From the NCBI RefSeq assembly GCF_001039355.2, contig NW_019775624.1, forward strand, positions 434,692 to 498,691: DNA of 64,000 nt, written 5' to 3'. The notes under the pieces are model-generated. The model was not told the DNA's origin. It made no database searches and saw only the letters and a list, made by a program, of their open reading frames with translations. This DNA comes from Lingula anatina (Eukaryota; Brachiopoda; Lingulata; Lingulida; Lingulidae). Shown here piece after piece: positions 12,897 to 26,320 of this stretch (its first letter is position 1; each line of letters opens with the position of its first letter). The position numbers were made by a program, and so were the translations under genes.

Positions 12897-14944
12897 ATGA
12901 AGACCTTTTTTCTGCTGTGTCTAACAGGTATATATTAACTTTTTATATGAAATATGTTAAGCATTTGATTAAATAAAAAATTAGGCATTCTCTTAAATAT
13001 GATAAATAATTGTAAAACAGTTTAAAAATACAGGAACTTATAAGGCCATTTTCTGTACATCTTCTTTGGATTATAGTTTCTGTCAATTTATTATTTAATT
13101 TATTCATTCCTAGTGACCAGCAGTTTTGTGAAATGCCAAGAAGCTGGCTGTGCCAAAGTTTGTCCAGAAGAGTATATCCCTGTGTGTGGAAGTGATTCAA
13201 GGACATATGGTAAGACCCTCATCTATTCCCAGTAATATACATCTATGTATCTGTATTTCTGTATATGTGTGCATGCACTAGTATGTATGTGTGCCTGTAC
13301 ATGCTTCAGTATACATGTAGCTCTTCTTGTCATGATGCACACAGATTATACATAAATTTATCTTGAATTTATTTTTAATTTGGGTGTAAAATAATTGCTG
13401 GAATTACCACAGTAACAGTTTGTGTCAAATACATTGTAGAATAAGATTATGATCTGAAATATGGGTTGCTAGCTGGGCAAGTCTTAATAAAGGATACTGA
13501 AACCATTTACCATTGCCATATTTACTGCCTGACAAACATTTTTTGGGGATTACAGATGAATATTCAATGTTAGTGTTCAGTGACTAAATTAATTAATATT
13601 TACACACATTCCATCTTACGGGTGACTTCACAATTGCAATTTTGGGGTAAAATAGAAAAATAATTTTTTTCTCAAATTTCTACTTTACCTGAGCACCCGC
13701 TAACACCATTTCAACACCAATTTAATGACACCATTTAGTACTCAAAAACCCTGCCTGCAATTTTTCTTAAAAGTTGTAACTCCTTAACAAAAATATTAAA
13801 ACCAAAATGATGTCACTGGATTGAAGCCCATACAATTGTGGTCAGCTATGCCATTTTTTTTTTTGGTGATAAAATCTTGTTTACCGATGAAGTTATGTCC
13901 CATACTGATCGCTGTCTCACCTAAAAATTGAAAGATGTTAAATTGACAATAAAAGCTTTGAGTTGCCTATGCTTATATATACATAGCAATGAGAAATATA
14001 AATGCTGATATTTTATATTTTTAAGGGGATTTTTATTGTTAAGATAAATGCTTTATTAAATTATCAAATGCAGGAAAAACCTCATTTTCACTATCTCAAT
14101 GATAACACACCTTTACAGTGCCCTTAAAATCAAAGGTTTTAACACTTTTTAAGGAGGGAAATTTAAAGGTAATCTTTTATTATTACATTTTTTTCAAGGA
14201 AATGCTTGTGAATTGGAGATTGCAGAGTGCCTGATGAAACAGCAAGGGCAGACTCTTTTCAGTCTAGGGCCCGGAGAATGCTCAAAATATACCACACCAA
14301 AACCAACCACTACCACCAAGCCAACTACAACCACCCCAGAACCAACCACAACCACTCCAGAACCAACAACCACCCCAGAACCGACTACTACCCCCAAACC
14401 AACCACAACTATAAAATCCACAACTGTTCCAACTACATCAACTCCTGAACTTACCACTCCTAAACCCACAACCACGGTAGAACTGACCACACCAGAACCA
14501 ACAACCACCCCAGAATTAACTTCCACGAGAAATCCAGCAAGTACCCAAAAATCAATTGCCAGCCAAAAACCAACTGCCACTGCAGCTGTCCTGTCTAAGG
14601 CTACAACAACCTCAGCCAAAGTTTCCACTACTGTTAAACCCCCAGTTTCTACACAACAGTTGCCAAGTACAACCAAAAGACAGTGCGTGTATAAAGGATG
14701 CCCCTCACCCTATCCATATGTTTGTGGCAGTGACTACCACAGCTATGCATGTAAGTTTCTATCTCCTGTGCAATGTTTATGTGCATGCACATAGTGTAGA
14801 TGTAAAATATGCAAAAGATCTTACTAACTGATGTGAAGCAACCACAAACTCCTGTAGCTTATTTTAGAAGGTAAACTTCAATCTTTATTGACTTCAAAAC
14901 TGTTTTAACACATTTAGAATAGCTGTTAATTATGTTCAATGACC

Positions 14945-15030
<86 letters not shown>

Positions 15031-15247
15031 CTTTTCCTAATATAGGTGAAAATAACCTTGATTATTGGAATTGTTACCGTGGCACCAACGTCACTGTTGT
15101 CCACAAAGGTCAGTGTGGCAAGTGCCAACAGGTCAAGTGTCCAGCTGATGCCAAACCTGTGTGTGCTAGAAATGGGAAGCAGTACCAATGTAAGAAGACA
15201 AACATTCAAACAATTTCTAAGAATCCTCTTACGTACACCCCTATCTG

Positions 15248-15302
<55 letters not shown>

Positions 15303-18300
15303 ACACTACACGTGCATATACAAGTGTGGTTGCATCAGAGAGTTGAAAAACTGTGCCCAAATAGTCAAAATGAATTTAATTAAAAGAGATTTCATTTAAA
15401 GTTATTCAGAACTATTTAAAGAAAACACCAAAATTATGCAAATACAATTAGTGCAAAAGAACTATAATTTCCATATAAAGTAATTTTCATACATAATAAC
15501 AGGTTCTTCGACCACATTTGCACCACAATTATTTTGTAATAATATTTGTTATTTTTACTTGCCATTCAGGTAAAGAGGCCCTTGATTACTTGAATTGTTT
15601 GTATGATACCAGGATAGGAATCCTGTATGAAGGCCAGTGTTGTGAAAACATAAGACCTTATTGTTACTACAGCGATAGTGTGTGTGGTACAGATGGAAAA
15701 ACCTACCAATGTGAGTATACATCTTGGAGTTGAATGTCCAGAGGTGAAAAGATGGTATGTAGGATTATCCTTGTCATATAAAGAAGCCATTTTCTGTTTA
15801 CCTTATTTTTACCCTTACATTATTTAGATTATCATCATTTGCATCTTGCATCATATTTAAGAAGTAAAATTACTGCTCCAGCACTAAATAGGAATTTTTG
15901 CACATGTACATGGTATGCACATGCATTTAAATTATTCACTTAACTAAAAAAAGGTTAAAAGAAATATGGTTTTAAAATGTTATATCATTAAAATAATAAA
16001 TAGTAAATATAATAAATAAAATATAATAAATAAAATATAATAAAATAGAGGTTTGGGACTTATGATTAAAATGATTGAAAAAATTGATTAGAAATACTGA
16101 GAATGACACCAGAAAATTTATTCTTAAGTGATGTTTACTTTTATCTGACATACAATATTCAAGAGAGATATTTTATTTTTGAATTTGAAGTCAAGTTTTA
16201 GAATTCTTTTTTGTTCTTTTGTTAAGTTGTACTGATAAACATTGAACTCCATCCCAAAAATTTGAAAAACATTGTTAAGTACATGTATAATTTATCAGTG
16301 AAAATACAAACATATTTGAAAGATAAAATATGACAATAATAAGTTCTTATTTTTTCATCAAGGTGCTAGTAGTCTTACATACTGGAACTGCAGAAACAAC
16401 AACACTGTTCAAGTTGCTCACACTGGGTCATGCAGGACTTCAGCTACTTCCTTCTCCAAGTGTTCACTGAATGAATGTGCTCCCAACAGTACACAAGTGT
16501 GTGGAAATGATGGAAAACAGTATGCATGTATGTGTGAGGAGCAAAAACATTGAGCAATATCTATTTTAATAGATACCCCAGTAGTTAAGCTTATAGGCAG
16601 AGCTAGGTTGGAGAGGGGGGGGTCAAACAAAACACCCTTTTGGCCACGAAAAATTCCACTTTATGTCAAAATTTAAAAAAAAGAAGCACCAGTAGCTTTT
16701 GTGGTAAAAAGATAAACTTTTTCCAAAAAAAGAACATCTTGTTTTTTTTTTAAATAATGGCTACATACTAATGTTAAGAAATACAACTTTGCCTATAGCC
16801 ATGCACTCTTATGGGGTTTGATTGCATACGCAGTATGATTTACCATGCATGCTAGAAGATACCTATATTGGTAATACTTACAAACCTTTTCATTTATAAT
16901 ATCTATACTGTTAGAAACTTTCAGTCAATAAAACATGTCTTAAGTACCTGATATACTGGTACTCAGCATTGCTTTGTCCAAATTTTCATAAAAACATGCT
17001 GTACACAGTTTTTGTGTGATTTCTGACTTGCATTGCTTAAACTTGCAAAACACTTGTTGATATTTTCAGGCAAGGAAAGGCTTGATTACTTAAACTGTGT
17101 TTATCAGACCAGTATTAAGGTAGCCAAGTGCTGCACTCACAAGGGCTGTCGTTACAGAGGTGTGCAATGTGGAACTGATGGCAAAAACTATCAGTGTGAG
17201 TTTTTTAATGCAGTTATCAAAACAAAAAAATGTAAAAGTTATAATTAGCTGTAATAAGAAAACATATCAAAACAGCATATAGTTTTTTTTTGTGTGTGTT
17301 TGTGTGAATATAAGCTGTTAAAAACACCATCATGAGCTGTTAAAACTAAAATTGAAAACAATGATCTGTATTTATCAATTGTATTTTAACATCAGTTTTC
17401 TAGAATCCCCAAATAAACACTCAATCTCCACAAATGCCTTAATTGTAAAAATGATGACATAGCAGAGTTGCGATTCTGCCATAAAGCAAAAGTATAACTC
17501 TCATTATTTGATAAAAAATTATAGATATTTCTACTGAACTTCAGGTGAAAACAGCATAGATTACTGGAACTGTAGGAATGGCACCAACACCAAGATAGCC
17601 CACTCAGGATACTGTGAAGTGGCGGGACAGTATTCCAAGTGTGTCCTTAAAGAATGTGCAAATGACAGCAATCCTGTATGTGCCAGTGACACTAACAGGA
17701 GATATGATTGTAAGTAAGAGTAAGACAGTGGTCACACCTGAACTAACTTAATCCAGGCAAAGTCTACATAATATCAAAAGGAGGGACCCTTTTTGCGTTT
17801 AAGAATTTTAAATCCCTTGTTATCTAAAATGGAGACTTAAGACTGCATGTACTTCCAGTTTCTGAAATCAGTATTACATGTATACTCTGTGTACCTGAAC
17901 CGCAGACCAAAAATAACATTACCAAAATTATTGCCAATAAATGGCTGAGAAAAAATTTGCCTTGGTGTTTTCAAAGGAAATGAAAAAATTAGATTTACAT
18001 AATTTTTCATGGAAGTATGCCAAAACCCTTAGATATGTGCTTAGCATATCAATTCATTTATATTCATTTGTTTTTTATATAGGCAAGGAGTCTCTGGACT
18101 ACATGAACTGTGTCAGAAACACAAGTGCATTGGCATACAATTGTTGCCCAACTACAAAATGCAGATCATGGGAAGATTATGTCTGTGGAAGTGATGGAAC
18201 CACATATTCATGTAAGTACACTTTATTTAGTCTTTGAGAAAATAAACTTTATAATTACTATGTTATTTTTAAGTAATTTTTACTCACACTCAACCTGTGG

Positions 18301-20736
18301 ATTTTTTAAAATAAAACATCCTCTTCTTCATCATGAGTTTTATTTCATACTCGATTTGCAGAATGTGACAGCATTTTTTCATGTGTTATTTGATATCAGT
18401 TGCCAGGATGTCTAACAGCTAAAATTATAGTCAAGAATGATAATATTTTAAGTTATATTCTCACATTAACTGCATGCCAACATTTCTTATTAGCATCAGG
18501 TAATTCTTATATCTCTTAGATCTTCAATTAATTGTTTCTTCCTCATTGACGAGAGCTATTGAAAGAACAACAATTGACAAAGGGCCGAGGCATGCAGCAT
18601 CTATTTCACTGGCTTGAAAATTTACCGAGTCTTGTCGACGATGTGGTCGAACAATCGGAACAAGAAAAAAATTCTGTCCCATGATTTTGACGTATGGACT
18701 AATTGTTTGAGCCCAGAAAAATTAATTTTATAAAATAATTTTTGTGGTCGGATTGACTGGGCCCGTCGAAATGCTTGGCACATTACCATAAAAGGGGAAG
18801 AGGTTATTTAGATTACCCAACTTAGTACATTCACTGGGATGCTTTCAAACTTTAATAAATCATTGTGATTTTAATCATTTAACCAATTAGAAACGGTTCT
18901 GTTTGCACAAACAAACTATGTTGTGTTGTCAAGGAATATTGAGATTTGAGTTGGAATGATACTGGAATCTGAAACTTTTTTTTTTTTTTCAATTTTTTCA
19001 ATTTAAAGAAAAAAGGTGAAGAATGCTTATGTGCCCAAACAGCCTTATCTTTTTTTCTATTCTAAGAAGCATCTACAATAAATGTTACCTAAATTTGCAA
19101 ATTTATTGTTAGTATTTCATTCGTGATTTACACATTACATATTACATATTTTAATACCATATGGAATCAATTAGCTTGATGTTAGCATCACACCTAAGAT
19201 ATCTCTTCTCTAACAGGTGAGAGTGACATCAAATACTGGAACTGTAGAAAGGGAACCAATGTCACTGCTTTGCATTATGGCAGCTGTGTGGCACCCCCAG
19301 CAACTTATGCCAAGTGCCCTGCGAAGCCTTGCCCAGCTGATAGTAAGCCCATATGTGGTAGTAATGGAAAGAATTATGACTGTAAGTTGACTGTTGACTT
19401 TTTGGGTGACTATAATTAATAGTAATTGTGTACCAAAATGCCATGCAAAATTATTAAGTCACCTATTTTTTTCATAAGCAAAAACAGACCAACAAATGAG
19501 TGTATAGATAGATGTTGATGAAAAAATAATTTCAAATTGATAAGGCATTTTGTAAACCCACGGAGGTTGCACTGTTCTCTGCTTGCATTTGCCAATGTTA
19601 CTTAGTGCAGATACCCAGTAGAAATGAAACCAGTAAAAAAAATCAGATATTAACATTGAGCTTTTCTTCTCCTACAGCTGTCACTTTTTTTTTCAGGCAA
19701 GGAGCACATGGAATGGTCAAGTTGCCTCTACAATGAGTCTGTAAGCATGGAGTATGAGGGGACATGTTGTCCCTCCTTCTCCTGCTCTTCATCCAGCTCT
19801 GCTGTCTGTGGCACTGATGGACAGACATACCAATGTAAGCAGACTTGACAAATTATATAAGAAAATAATCCACTTTAATGGACTTAAACACTGTAAAAAG
19901 ACTGTAACTGTATTAAAGAATGGATTACAGTCTGTAAGTACTGTGATAAGCATTTTGACAACACTTAATCATCTTAAATTAACCATATAAAAATGAAAAA
20001 TTAAGTATTCAGATTAGATATAAACATTAAAATTTGTGGTAAGTAAGAATTGATGATTTGATAAGTTAAAATGAATAACTCTGCTTAATTCTTTTTTGCT
20101 TATGTGTTGTCTATATGGAGATCAATGCCTGGGTATTGCTAGTTTATATAAAAGATTATATCATTATTTCCATTTATTATACACACAACTGTATTTATGA
20201 CTAACATCTTTACATCTAGGTCTTAATGCTTTGTCTTACTGGAATTGCCGCAATGGAACTAGTGTCAAGGTTGCCTATTATGATAAATGCAACCCTGCAA
20301 TCACAGCTATGGTTGCCAAAGCCTGTGCTGACTATAAGGCTAACAATTGCTCAGTTACCTCCCGCTTCTGTGCCAACAATGGGTATACATACAGTAAGTA
20401 GTAATCATGTAGTGAAAAAAAAAATTATTTGTCATTTATGAAATTGTAAATTAAACATTTGCTAAGTCAGTAAGAAGATGTCTCAAACTTGGCTCAGTCC
20501 AGACATTATTTTCACCTGATTGTACAGCACTTTTGCTGCATTTATGGTAAGTAGAATAATTATACATATATACAGAAGCATTGTTTCAGTGATTAATACA
20601 GAAGAATATGGCTTACTTTGCTATTCAATTTGCAGATGGATGTTCTCTTGTTCGAGCTCAGTGTAGCAAAGCTAATGGCTACCCTAAAATCAAGTATGCA
20701 GGATCCTGCAGTTGGATTGACTCTCTCATTGGGTAA
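12897..20736 (+). CDS. Gene D: secreted 11-Kazal protease inhibitor with mucin-like spacer (13 exons)
   Basis: Exons are 12897-12927, 13114-13209, 14199-14750, 15046-15189, 15570-15710, 16363-16527, 17070-17195, 17545-17709, 18083-18211, 19217-19381, 19697-19834, 20220-20393 and 20636-20736; 2127 nt, 708 aa. An in-frame ATG six bases upstream (12891) could also be used; 12897 aligns with the gene C start MKT. The order is signal peptide (MKTFFLLCLT), first half-domain ([13 protein letters not shown]), then exon 3 with CELEIAEC, a roughly 120-residue Thr/Pro spacer and VYKGCPSPYPYVCGSD. Nine two-half exons follow, alternating long (144, 165 or 174 nt, YWNC type) and short (126-141 nt, CC type), and a terminal half ends DSLIG-stop. 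Relative to E and F it lacks one long plus short exon pair between exons 9 and 10, where unrelated sequence lies. Short introns carry TA and CA microsatellites. Confidence 0.92.
14951..15029. repeat. (AT)n microsatellite
   Basis: About 39 AT units ending 17 bases before the splice acceptor of gene D exon 4. The same intron of gene F lacks it. Confidence 0.95.
15249..15298. repeat. (AC)n microsatellite
   Basis: CA repeat in intron 4 of gene D; gene F has the matching repeat at 29104-29147, so it predates the duplication. Confidence 0.95.
18500..18792. other. Unrelated segment replacing two exons of gene D
   Basis: Flanking intron sequence aligns with genes E and F on both sides: the intron before E exon 5 on the left, and the 'aaaaggggaagagg' stretch after E exon 6 on the right. 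The 290 bases between match neither. E and F have about 750 bases here with two exons. The segment is more GC-rich (gtcgacgatgtggtcg, gggcccgtcg) and has no clear reading frame or terminal repeats. It may be a mobile fragment or filler DNA left by a deletion. Confidence 0.6.
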
Positions 20737-20866
20737 CTGGACTACCCAGGTCCTATGTATATATATATATATATACAGCAGTATGTGATGGATTCTTAAA
20801 TTGAATAACCAAATGCAATCTATACTTGAAAGTCGATGATATTGTGCAAAATGCCACAACATCTGA

Positions 20867-20872
20867 AATAAA
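20867..20872 (+). promoter_or_regulatory. Polyadenylation signal AATAAA, gene D
   Basis: AATAAA in the context ctgaaataaaag, shared with gene E. Confidence 0.8.
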
Positions 20873-21201
20873 AGAAAAAGCTGATGTCATGATTTTTGAA
20901 GTTGGATTTATTGATATTTTTCACTATTAACAATAATAAAAAAATTAAAATTCCTCAATGTAAGAGAAAAATCCTTTGCATTTATCCAGTATTTCATAGT
21001 CTTCATTGACATATAATAAAGACTGACAAGACTTAAGAGGTGAAATGTTGGAGATTTGTAACTGTGTATGGACAATTGAAAGCTTTAATAAAACTGCTGA
21101 ATAAAAGCATGGTTTTTATGTGATACATGTAAGACTGGGTTCCCACAGATTTAGATTGATCCATCTGGATCGACCTAACTCCCTGTAGTCCGGTTGCTTA
21201 G

Positions 21202-21202
21202 N
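21202..21202. other. Assembly ambiguity (single N)
   Basis: A lone N separates a truncated repeat from mid-intron paralogous sequence. It probably marks a contig join rather than a base call. Confidence 0.7.
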
Positions 21203-21431
21203 ATTTTTAAATTAATTTTGTTTTTATAGTCAAATATGATCTATTTTGGAATTCTCTTTTGTTATCTTGTTAAGTTGTACTGCTAAAAATTTAAGTCCAT
21301 CCTTTAACAATTTCAATAACAAGTCTGTAAAGTATACATGTTAATGTTGTTCTTTTTCCAGTGAACATACAGTCATATTTGAAAGAAAAATGTGACATGA
21401 ATAATAAGTAAGTTCTTATTTTTTCATCAAG

Positions 21432-22263
21432 GTGCTAGTAGTCTTACATACTGGAACTGCAGAAACAACAACACTGTTCAAGTTGCTCACACTGGGTCAT
21501 GCAGGACTTCTGCTACTTCCTTCTCCAACTGTTCACTGAATGAATGTGCTCCAAACAGTACACAAGTGTGTGGAAATGATGGAAAACAGTATGCATGTAT
21601 GTGTGTAGAACAGAAACATTGAGCAATATCTATGAAGACAGTTAAGCCCATAGGCAGAGTTCGGTTTGGAGCATTTATTTTCTGGCCAGTTTACAGGAGT
21701 GATGGGAAAAACTGCAATTGTGTTTTGATAAAAAGGGTTGAAGAGTGACTAAAAGGGGAAGAGGTTATTAGGATTAGCCCTACATTTACAGGGGTACTCT
21801 CAAACTTTTAAACAAAACACCCTTTTAGCCAGGAAAAAAGTCCACTTTATATCAAAATTTAAAAAAAAAGAAGCACCAGTAGCTTTTGTGGTAAAAAGAT
21901 CAACTTTTTCCGAAAAAGAACATCTTGTTTTTTTTTAATTGTTGGCTACATACTAATGTTAAGAAATGCAACTTTACCTATAACCATGCACTCCTATATA
22001 CTGGTACTCAAGCATTGATTAAACTTGCAAAACACTTGTTGATATTTCCAGGTAAAGAAAGGCTTGATTACTTAAACTGTGTGTATCAGACCAGTATTAA
22101 AGTAGTCAAATGCTGCACTCACAAGGGCTGCCGTTACAGAGATGTGCAATGTGGAACTGATGGCAAAAACTACCAATGTGAGTTTTTTAATGCAGTTATC
22201 AAAACAACAAAAAATGTAAAAGTTATAATTAGCTGTAATAAGAAAAGATATCAAAACAGCATA

Positions 22264-22309
<46 letters not shown>

Positions 22310-25300
22310 ATAAGCTGTTAAAAACACCATTATTGAGCTGTAAAAACTAAAACTGAAAACAATGGTGTGTATTTATCCATTTGTATTTTAACATCAGTTT
22401 TCTAGAATCCCCAAATGAACACTCAATCTCCTTAAAGGCTTAAATCATAAAAATGATAACATTGCAGAGTTGCAATTCTGCCGTAAAAAACTAACTCTCA
22501 TTACTTAATAAAAAATTATAGATATTTCCACTGAACTTCAGGTGAGAACAGCACAGATTACTGGAACTGTAGGAATGGCACCAACACCAAGATAGCCCAC
22601 TCAGGATACTGTGAAGTGGCGGGACAGTACTCCAAGTGTGTCCTTAAAGAATGTGCAAATGACAGTAAACCTGTATGTGCCAGTGACACTAACAAGAGAT
22701 ATGATTGTAAGTAAGACAGTGGTCAAACCTGAACTAGCTAAGTCCACAAGACATCACAAGGAGGGATTCTTTTTGTGTTTAAGAATTTTAAATTCCATGT
22801 TAAGCAATATGGAAACATAAGACTACATGTACTTCCAGTGTCTGAAATCAGTATTATTTTGATAAAGTGTACCTTAGCCACAGACCTAAATTTACATTAC
22901 CAAAATTTATAGCTTAGAAAAAAATTGCCTTGTTTTTTTTTTCAAAGTAAATTTTTCATGGAAGTATGCCAAAACCCAAGATATGTGCTTAGCATATCAA
23001 TTCATTGATAATCATTTGTTTTTTATATAGGCAAGGAGTCTCTAGACTACATGAACTGTGTCAGAAATGCAAGTGCATTGGCATACAATTGTTGCCCAAC
23101 CATAACATGCAGATCATGGGAAGATTATGTCTGTGGAAGTGATGGAACCACATATACATGTAAGTACACTTTATTTAGTCTTTGAGAAAATAAACTTTAT
23201 AATTACCATGTTATTTTAAAGTAATTTTGACCCACACTCAACTTGTGGATTTTTTAAAATGAAACATCCTCTTCTTCATCATGAGTTTTATTTCATACTC
23301 GATTGCAGAATGTGACAGCATTTTTTTAGGTGTTATTTAATATCAGATGCCAGGATGTCTAATACTGTAGCTAAAATTATAGTCAAGAATGATAATATTT
23401 TAAGTTATATTCTCACATTAACTGCATGCCTACATTTCTTATTAGCATCAGGTAATTGTTATATCTCGGAGAAAATCTATAAGATTTTTTCCCCTTTTAG
23501 GTCAGAAGAGCCTGGATTACTGGAATTGTAGGCGTGGTTCCTCAGTGAAGGCAGTCCACACTGGGTATTGTACTGCCAAACCTGGCCAATATGCCAAATG
23601 TGACCTGAATGAATGTTCCAGTAATGATACTCAGATTTGTGGAAATGATGGAAAGAAATATGCTTGTAAGTGATGTTTACACATTTTATTTTGGATGTAC
23701 TAATACATTAAATAATTAGGATTAGCCCTACATTTACANAATTGAGTTTAAGATTAAATAATTTGATAAGAGTGACTATTTTTTTACTGAAATTATATAT
23801 TAATCAATTAATAAGACTTTCTTTGAATATGTCCACAAAAATCATTTCATTTTCTGACCTTAATTATAAACATTTAATGATAATTTACAGAAAAAATTTT
23901 GATCATAAATTTGATGTGAAGAACTTCAAGTGAAAGCAAAGAGTTATGTTTATTTTCTCCACTCAGGTAAGGGATTTCTTGACTACATGAACTGCCTCCA
24001 TAACAGTACTGTGCTGCCATGGCAATGTTGCACACCAGTTCCATGTAGTTATAACTCCAGAACTGTGTGTGGGAATGATGGGAAAAACTATAACTGTAAG
24101 TTTACTGAAAATGTTAGATAATGATTTTATCTCCAGACAGTTTGCAGGAGTGATGGGAAAAACTGCAACTGTGTTTTGATAAAAAAAAGGTTGAAGAGTG
24201 ACTAAAAGGGGAAGAGGTTATTAGGATTAGCCCTACATTTACAGGGGTACTTTCAAACTTGAAAAATTCATTGTGATTATGTAAATGGTTCTTTTTGCTC
24301 ACCTGCAAACTGATGACATATACTCCCAGTGTCATGTTGTGTTGCCAAGGAATACTGATATTTGAATTTGAATGATCCTTGGATCTGATGCTTTTTTAAT
24401 TCAAAAAAGGTGCAGAGTACTTATTTGCCCAGGCAGCCTAATTTTTTTTCATTTTAAGAAATATCTATAGATCTGCATCAATTTGCAAGTTCATTGTTAG
24501 TATTTCATTCATGACTTACTGTACATATTTTACTACCATATGGAATCAATTACACATAGCTCGATGTTAGCATCACACCTAAGATTATCTTACACTGTAT
24601 CTCTTACAGGTGAGAATGACATTAAATACTGGAACTGCAGAAATGGAACAAACATCACTGCTTTGCATTATGGCAGCTGTGTGGCACCCCCAGCAACTTA
24701 TGCCAAGTGCCCTGCGAAGCCTTGTCCAGCTGATAGTAAGCCCATATGTGGTAGTAATGGAAAAAATTATGACTGTAAGTTGACTGTTGACTTTTTGGGT
24801 AACTTAATAGTAATTGAGTACCAAAGTGCCATGCCAAATTATTAAGTAACTCCATTTTTTCATAAGCATGACAGAGATGAACAAATGAGCTAGGGTACAG
24901 GTAGATGATGATGAAAAATTTATTACAAATTGACAACTTAAGGCATTTTGTGAACCATGGGAGGTTTGGTTGCACTGATCCCTGCTTGCATTTGCCAGTG
25001 CCATACAGTGCAGGTAAGAATGAAACCAGTAAAAAAATCAGAAAATTAAAATGGAACTTTTCTTTGCCTACATCTCTTGCTTCTTTTTTAGGCAAGGAGC
25101 ACATGGAATGGTCAAGTTGCCTCTACAATGAGTCTGTAAGTGTGGAGTATGAGGGGACATGTTGTCCCTCCTTCTCCTGCTCTTCATCCAGCTCTGCTGT
25201 CTGTGGCACTGATGGACAGACATACCAATGTAAGCAGACATGACTAGTTATAAGAAAATAATCCACTTTAATTGACTTAAATACTTCTGTCATTTGCACA

Positions 25301-26198
25301 TTAAAAGTAACTGTGACTGTATAAAAGAATAGATTACAGTTTCACCATTTTTGAGCATTTTGAATTTGAACTAATTAAATAATCTCATAAAACATCTTAA
25401 ATATGAAAAATGAAGTATATTCAGATAAGATATAACATTTAATGTTAAACATTTAAATCTGGCCTGCAATCTTTGATGATTTGAGGAATTGAAATGAATA
25501 CCTCTACCTGAATTAAAAAAAAAGAGAGAAAAAAATAATTTCCCTTCTGTGCTGTGTGGCTTATTTGGAGATAATGATGCCTGGATATACAACAGCTAGT
25601 GTATATGAATGATTATACAATTTCCATATATAATGCACACATCTACATCTACAATAACATATTGATGAATAACATCTTTACCCCTAGGTCTTAATGCTTT
25701 GTCTTACTGGAATTGCCGTAATGGAACTAGTGTCAAGGTTGCTTATTATGATAAATGCAACCCTGCAATCACAGCTATGGTTGCCAAGGCCTGTGCTGAC
25801 TATAAGGCTAACAATTGCTCAGTTAGCTCCAGCTTTTGTGCCAACAATGGGCATACATACAGTAAGTAATAATCATGTAGTGAAATAAGAAATTATTTGT
25901 CATTTATGAAATTGTAAATCAAACATTTGCTAAATCAGTAAGAAGTTGTATCAAACTTGGTAGTCTAGACATTTTCACTTGATTGTACAGAACTTTTGCT
26001 TCATTTAAGTAAAATTATTTTACATGTACAGGAGCATTGTTTCAGTGATTAATTCAGAAGTACACATACACGGCTCACTTTGATATTCAATTTGCAGATG
26101 GATGTTCTCTTGTTCGAGCTCAGTGTAGCAAAGCTAATGGCTACCCTAAAGTGAAGTATGCTGGATCTTGCAGCTGGATTGATTCTATCTTTGGGTAA
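21432..26198 (+). CDS. Gene E: 5'-incomplete multi-Kazal inhibitor, D/F paralog (10 exons)
   Basis: Exons are 21432-21596, 22052-22177, 22542-22706, 23031-23159, 23501-23665, 23967-24095, 24610-24774, 25092-25229, 25688-25861 and 26098-26198. All splice sites and phases match D and F, and all exons are open. It carries nine complete Kazal domains and one half, with both exons that D has lost (23501, 23967), and ends DSIFG-stop. There is no signal-peptide exon, first half-domain, mucin spacer exon, or counterpart of D exons 4 and 5. Sequence directly upstream is an N next to a repeat fragment, so the missing 5' end is more likely an assembly loss than a true truncation. If the truncation is real, the gene could not make a secreted protein without a new first exon. 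Confidence 0.85.
21672..21811. repeat. Intron module, copy 1 (ectopic)
   Basis: About 140 bases in gene E's first visible intron (tctggccagtttacagg ... ggggtactctcaaactt) nearly match 24125-24260 of the same gene and 32195-32330 of gene F. The orthologous intron in gene D (16560-16640) lacks it, so it was copied between introns. Confidence 0.7.
22266..22306. repeat. (TG)n microsatellite
   Basis: TG repeat in an intron of gene E; gene D has only a short interrupted GT run at the matching place (17290-17308). Confidence 0.95.
23739..23739. other. Assembly ambiguity (single N) with misplaced flank
   Basis: The roughly 20 bases before the N (attagccctacatttaca) are a copy of sequence at 24226-24243. 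Gene F lacks this insertion, so it looks like a gap-filling artefact. Confidence 0.65.
24125..24260. repeat. Intron module, copy 2 (native position)
   Basis: Same module after the 129-nt exon of gene E. Gene F has it at the equivalent place (32195-32330), and gene D retains a diverged 3' part near 18793, supporting this as the original location. Confidence 0.7.
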
Positions 26199-26314
26199 CT
26201 GGACTACCCAGGTCCTATATATACACAGCAGCATATGATGGATTCTTAAATTGAATTAACAAATGCAAACACATATTTAAAAATCAATGATATTGTGCAA
26301 AATGTTACATCTGA

Positions 26315-26320
26315 AATAAA
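26315..26320 (+). promoter_or_regulatory. Polyadenylation signal AATAAA, gene E
   Basis: AATAAA in the same context as gene D, 117 bases after the stop. Confidence 0.8.

Larger units (their letters stand above)
20737..21431. other. Region between genes D and E with a truncated repeat and an assembly N
   Basis: It has the gene D 3' UTR, then at about 21133-21201 a fragment (gttcccacag, ggatcgacctaactc) resembling the GC-rich element at 51505-51715. A single N at 21202 follows, and after it sequence that matches the intron upstream of an internal Kazal exon in D and F. No promoter or signal-peptide exon for gene E is present. Confidence 0.65.
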
